From Thermoplasmata archaeon (GTDB taxonomy: Archaea > Thermoplasmatota > Thermoplasmata > Halarchaeoplasmatales > Halarchaeoplasmataceae), in contig JAFDTZ010000105.1 in NCBI GenBank assembly GCA_019594305.1, forward strand, positions 1 through 8,001: a stretch of 8,001 nucleotides of DNA, written 5' to 3'. The notes beneath the pieces were generated by a model. The model did not search any database, was not told the origin of the DNA, and saw only the letters and a list, made by a program, of their open reading frames with translations. Each line of letters opens with the position of its first letter. The first letter of the stretch is position 1. The position numbers and the translations under genes are program-made. Positions 6,429 to 8,001 of the stretch are shown here, piece after piece.

Positions 6429-6434
6429 CGTTCC

Positions 6435-6454
6435 AAAACTTATATCTATATATC
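6435..6454 (+). promoter_or_regulatory. Promoter of the first winged-helix gene
   Basis: AAAACTTATAT (6435-6445) is followed at once by CTATATAT. The first element matches AAAACTTTATAA before the paralog (7110-7121), so it is the likelier BRE/TATA pair. Transcripts would start at about 6467, leaving a leader of about 25 bases with a weak AAAGGG (6480-6485) Shine-Dalgarno. Confidence 0.5.
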
Positions 6455-6492
6455 GCACATTAGGTTTATAGAGAAAGTGAAAGGGAATACAG

Positions 6493-7089
6493 ATGAAGGA
6501 CCATATAAAGGTGATAAGGAACCCCGACGTCTTCAAGATATGCATGGAGGATAATCGATGCGAGATCTTATCACTATTAAAGAAAAATGACATGTCAGTA
6601 AATCAAATAGCAGATACGTTGGGAAAGGATTATTCAACGATATTTAGGCATGTAAAAAAACTAGAGAAATATGGTTTCTTAGAGAGAAAAGGTGAATCTA
6701 GGATCAAGCGTGCACCTGAGATAATCTACAGTCGAACCGCAAACATTTTCATACCTATGGTACATTGTAGGGAGACGGAGAGTCTTTGCGATTGTAGCAT
6801 ATTGTGGAAGAAAGAACAAGCCCATGGACTGGTGGAGATGCTTGAGAAGATGGGTTACGAAAACAACGGTCACAAAGAATTAGCTGAAGATATATACGAT
6901 CTCTTTAAATGTTATACAGAGATTGTAAACGAAAAGTTAGTGGAAGCAGGGATAGATTCCAAAGATATACCTTTTTTTAACATCATGAGGATTAGGTTAA
7001 TGGTTTTGCTTTTAGAGATGGAAATAAACGAAGAATTAGAAAGAAAAATAAAAAAGATCAAATCGAATGTCGAGTGTACAAGTGTTTAG
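6493..7089 (+). CDS. ArsR-like winged-helix transcriptional regulator with a Cys/His cluster
   Basis: This 198-residue probable DNA-binding regulator has a winged helix at about residues 12-85. Helix 2 is MSVNQIADTLG (34-44), the recognition helix is DYSTIFRHVKKLEKYG (46-61), and the wing is FLERKGESRIKRAPEIIY (62-79). The C-terminal half (about 105-195) is helical and probably dimerises or binds a ligand. H91, C92, C99 and C101 form a compact cluster between the two halves and could bind a metal or sense redox state; this is inference, and the paralog downstream lacks the Cys residues. C7-like positions elsewhere (C17, C23, C140, C195) are scattered. The gene sits behind an inverted-repeat operator, so autoregulation is likely. 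No target beyond its own and its neighbour's promoter is suggested by the window. Confidence 0.85.
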   Translation: MKDHIKVIRNPDVFKICMEDNRCEILSLLKKNDMSVNQIADTLGKDYSTIFRHVKKLEKYGFLERKGESRIKRAPEIIYSRTANIFIPMVHCRETESLCDCSILWKKEQAHGLVEMLEKMGYENNGHKELAEDIYDLFKCYTEIVNEKLVEAGIDSKDIPFFNIMRIRLMVLLLEMEINEELERKIKKIKSNVECTSV

Positions 7090-7093
7090 AACA

Positions 7094-7111
7094 TTTGCAT
7101 CGTTGTGCAAA
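7094..7111. promoter_or_regulatory. Inverted-repeat operator upstream of the second winged-helix gene
   Basis: TTTGCAT-N4-GTGCAAA is an imperfect 7+7 inverted repeat (one T/G pair in the innermost position), ending 3 bases before the TATA box. A bound dimer would touch the BRE/TATA region and block TBP/TFB. It resembles the site at 6411-6428 in length, spacing and GTGCA half-site. Confidence 0.7.
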
Positions 7112-7121
7112 AACTTTATAA
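7112..7121 (+). promoter_or_regulatory. BRE/TATA promoter of the second winged-helix gene
   Basis: AACTTTATAA is centred about 30 bases before the ATG at 7148, which suggests a leaderless mRNA. No Shine-Dalgarno is visible before this start. Confidence 0.6.
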
Positions 7122-7147
7122 TGATTGAAATTTATAACTGAGTGTAT

Positions 7148-7729
7148 ATGAAGAAAGACGTTAAAATAATTAAGGATGTTGAAGCTATAAGGATAGGTAT
7201 AGAGGAAACCAGGAATAAGATTGCAGCTTTACTTAAGATCGATGACATGACGATATCCCAACTAGCAGAAGCCTTGGACAAGGATCAATCGACTATATAC
7301 AGACATATAAAAAAACTTGAAGAAGCGGGATTTGTAGAAGTATGTGGAGCGAGAAAAGTTCACCATATACCGGAGAAAAAGTACGGGAGAACCGCAGGTA
7401 TTTTCTTATTTTCTCCGGTTCACGATGATGTGGAGGATGGTGTTATAGGTGTACCTTTGTGGGAGATAGAACACACAAAATGGTTTGTAGATACCCTTGG
7501 CAAACTTGGATTTGGTAAGGATATTTCAGACGATATAGTCGATGAAATGTCCAGCATTTTTTCAGAATTATCGAAAAAAACGGAAGATAGGATATTGAAC
7601 GCAGAAGAGGATATTAATGAGATTAGTTATACCCGGTTGTTAAGATTAACTTTTATTATATTTATTATGGAACTGGAAAAAGACCCTAAATTAAAGGACA
7701 AAATGAAGAAAATTTTATCTTCCTTTTGA
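7148..7729 (+). CDS. ArsR-like winged-helix transcriptional regulator, paralog of the preceding gene
   Basis: This 193-residue probable regulator aligns without gaps to the protein encoded at 6493 for about the first 90 residues. Helix 2 is MTISQLAEALD (34-44), and the recognition helix DQSTIYRHIKKLEEAGF (46-62) is nearly identical to its partner's (STI-RH-KKLE). The PEKKYGRTAGIF stretch (75-86) is also shared. The Cys cluster is absent; that region reads PVHDDVEDGVIGVPLW, leaving only the His. The C-terminal half is helical. I chose ATG 7148 over an in-frame GTG at 7142 because the two paralogs then align from their first Met and the TATA spacing fits leaderless transcription. The tandem arrangement and related operators indicate duplication followed by divergence of the sensing half. 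Target genes are unknown. Confidence 0.85.
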   Translation: MKKDVKIIKDVEAIRIGIEETRNKIAALLKIDDMTISQLAEALDKDQSTIYRHIKKLEEAGFVEVCGARKVHHIPEKKYGRTAGIFLFSPVHDDVEDGVIGVPLWEIEHTKWFVDTLGKLGFGKDISDDIVDEMSSIFSELSKKTEDRILNAEEDINEISYTRLLRLTFIIFIMELEKDPKLKDKMKKILSSF

Positions 7730-7763
7730 TCCATATCGCACTTCATTCTGTTAAAGCAAAAGT

Positions 7764-7773
7764 ATTATTATAA
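7764..7773 (+). promoter_or_regulatory. Promoter of the tRNA-His gene
   Basis: ATTATTATAA lies about 36 bases before the first tRNA base. Transcription would start at about 7795, giving a 5' leader of about 10 bases for RNase P to remove. The rest of the gap from 7730 to 7804 shows no gene. Confidence 0.5.
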
Positions 7774-7804
7774 CCTACTTTATGGGTCTGCCTGTTTTCT
7801 CAAT

Positions 7805-7907
7805 GGCCGCGATGGTGTAGCTATCCTTGTGCTCAGGCACTGGGACTACAATGGCAGCATGTGGGACTGTGGATCCCCTGGCTCGGGTTCAAATCCCGAT
7901 CGCGGCC
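7805..7907 (+). tRNA. tRNA-His (anticodon GTG) with a probable D-loop intron
   Basis: The gene folds as a cloverleaf once 30 bases are removed, leaving a 73-base tRNA. The acceptor stem GCCGCGA (7806-7812) pairs with TCGCGGC (7900-7906). An encoded G-1 (7805) faces C73 (7907), the identity element special to tRNA-His. U8 and G9 are in place. The D stem GTGT/GCAT uses wobble pairs and encloses AGCT-GGCA with G18-G19. The anticodon loop is CTGTGGA (7867-7873), and its stem has four pairs plus a T-C mismatch at 27-43. The variable loop is TGGC. The T stem TCGGG/CCCGA encloses TTCAAAT. CCA is not encoded. Without intron removal the D-loop would be about 34-38 bases long, far outside the normal range. 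The T-C mismatch is the one blemish; a pseudogene is possible but unlikely given the intact identity elements. Confidence 0.9.
7823..7852 (+). other. Putative 30-base archaeal tRNA intron in the D-loop (between positions 17 and 18)
   Basis: The insert folds as a hairpin: TCC-T-T-GTGC (7824-7832) pairs with GCAC-T-G-GGA (7837-7845), with one T-G wobble, one T-T mismatch and a TCAG loop. Next to it, TGTAG (7816-7820) pairs with CTACA (7846-7850), separated by the 3-base bulge CTA (7821-7823). A second bulge, ATG or AAT, lies on the other side at 7850-7853. This is the bulge-helix-bulge plan cut by the archaeal splicing endonuclease, but the outer helix is weak, so the motif is relaxed. Cuts after 7822 and 7852 leave a canonical D-loop; the ends could shift by one base. 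Confidence 0.7.
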
Positions 7908-7936
7908 CTCTTGTTGCATCGGGATTTTCACGAAAA

Positions 7937-7957
7937 GGATTCACGGTTAGTGAATTC
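7937..7957. repeat. Hairpin A downstream of tRNA-His
   Basis: GGATTCAC (7937-7944) and GTGAATTC (7950-7957) form an 8-pair stem with one G-T wobble and the loop GGTTA. It lies 30 bases past the tRNA and 8 bases before hairpin B, with which it shares GTTAGTGA. Confidence 0.6.
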
Positions 7958-7964
7958 TTTGAGC

Positions 7965-7999
7965 GTTTGGAATTACTAAGTTAGTGAGTAATTCCGAAC
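7965..7999. repeat. Hairpin B, 13-pair inverted repeat near the window end
   Basis: GTTTGGAATTACT (7965-7977) pairs with AGTAATTCCGAAC (7987-7999) through 13 pairs, one of them G-T, around the 9-base loop AAGTTAGTG. No T-run follows within the window, so a terminator role is not obvious. It could be an operator, a repeat-family copy or part of a structured RNA. Confidence 0.7.
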
Positions 8000-8001
8000 T
8001 G

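Noticed and set aside
7142..7147. GTG start for the second regulator
   Set aside because: The two paralogs align from Met at 7148, and the TATA spacing suits that ATG.
7733..7743. ATATCGCAC repeated at 6450-6458 and 7734-7742 as a possible further regulatory site
   Set aside because: It is only nine shared bases with no symmetry and different positions relative to the genes, so chance is an adequate explanation.
7805..7907. Intronless tRNA with D stem GTGT/GCAC (7815-7818 with 7837-7840)
   Set aside because: This leaves an 18-base D-loop without G18-G19 and about 20 unplaced bases before the anticodon stem; the intron model gives a normal cloverleaf.
1..8001. CRISPR array, insertion sequence, toxin-antitoxin or defence cluster
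   Set aside because: No regularly spaced repeats, transposase, nuclease-helicase pair or toxin-sized gene pair was seen on either strand.

Overview
The window reads as archaeal chromosome. The evidence is TATA-box promoters 25-30 bp from start codons, several probably leaderless genes, an AK6-type nucleotide kinase, a CDP-alcohol phosphatidyltransferase of the archaeal lipid type, a membrane-anchored double zinc ribbon, winged-helix regulators of the ArsR-like archaeal kind, and a tRNA-His gene without an encoded CCA that seems to carry a small archaeal-type intron. The AT-rich intergenic regions and the gene mix suggest a euryarchaeal or Thermoplasmata-like lineage. That placement is an inference; no rRNA or other marker is present to settle it.

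Layout. Positions 1-693 (minus) hold the N-terminal 231 residues of an exported protein that runs off the left edge. Positions 941-2437 (minus) encode an M32 metallocarboxypeptidase. It is divergent from a small cupin at 2529-2906 (plus), and the two share a compact promoter region with inverted repeats. A two-TM, two-zinc-ribbon protein (3001-3573, plus) converges on a CDP-alcohol phosphatidyltransferase (3663-4286, minus) across a T-rich bidirectional terminator. Upstream of the transferase on the same strand is an AK6/Fap7-like kinase (4330-4842). Divergent from it, xseA and xseB (4948-6386, plus) overlap and encode both subunits of exonuclease VII. Two tandem paralogous winged-helix regulators follow (6493-7089 and 7148-7729), each preceded by a similar 18-bp inverted repeat. 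Near the right edge is tRNA-His(GTG) (7805-7907), followed by two tandem hairpins.

How the parts relate. xseA and xseB are an obvious functional unit. The two regulators look like a duplication: they align without gaps through the DNA-binding domain, keep nearly the same recognition helix, and probably bind related operators at their own promoters, so auto- and cross-regulation is likely. Their effector regions differ; only the first has a Cys/His cluster. The remaining genes look like separately transcribed housekeeping genes.

The points most worth a second look are the probable non-canonical D-loop intron in tRNA-His, the regulator pair with its shared operator, and the structured DNA just after the tRNA. 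I see no CRISPR array, insertion sequence, defence system or other obvious new multi-gene system.
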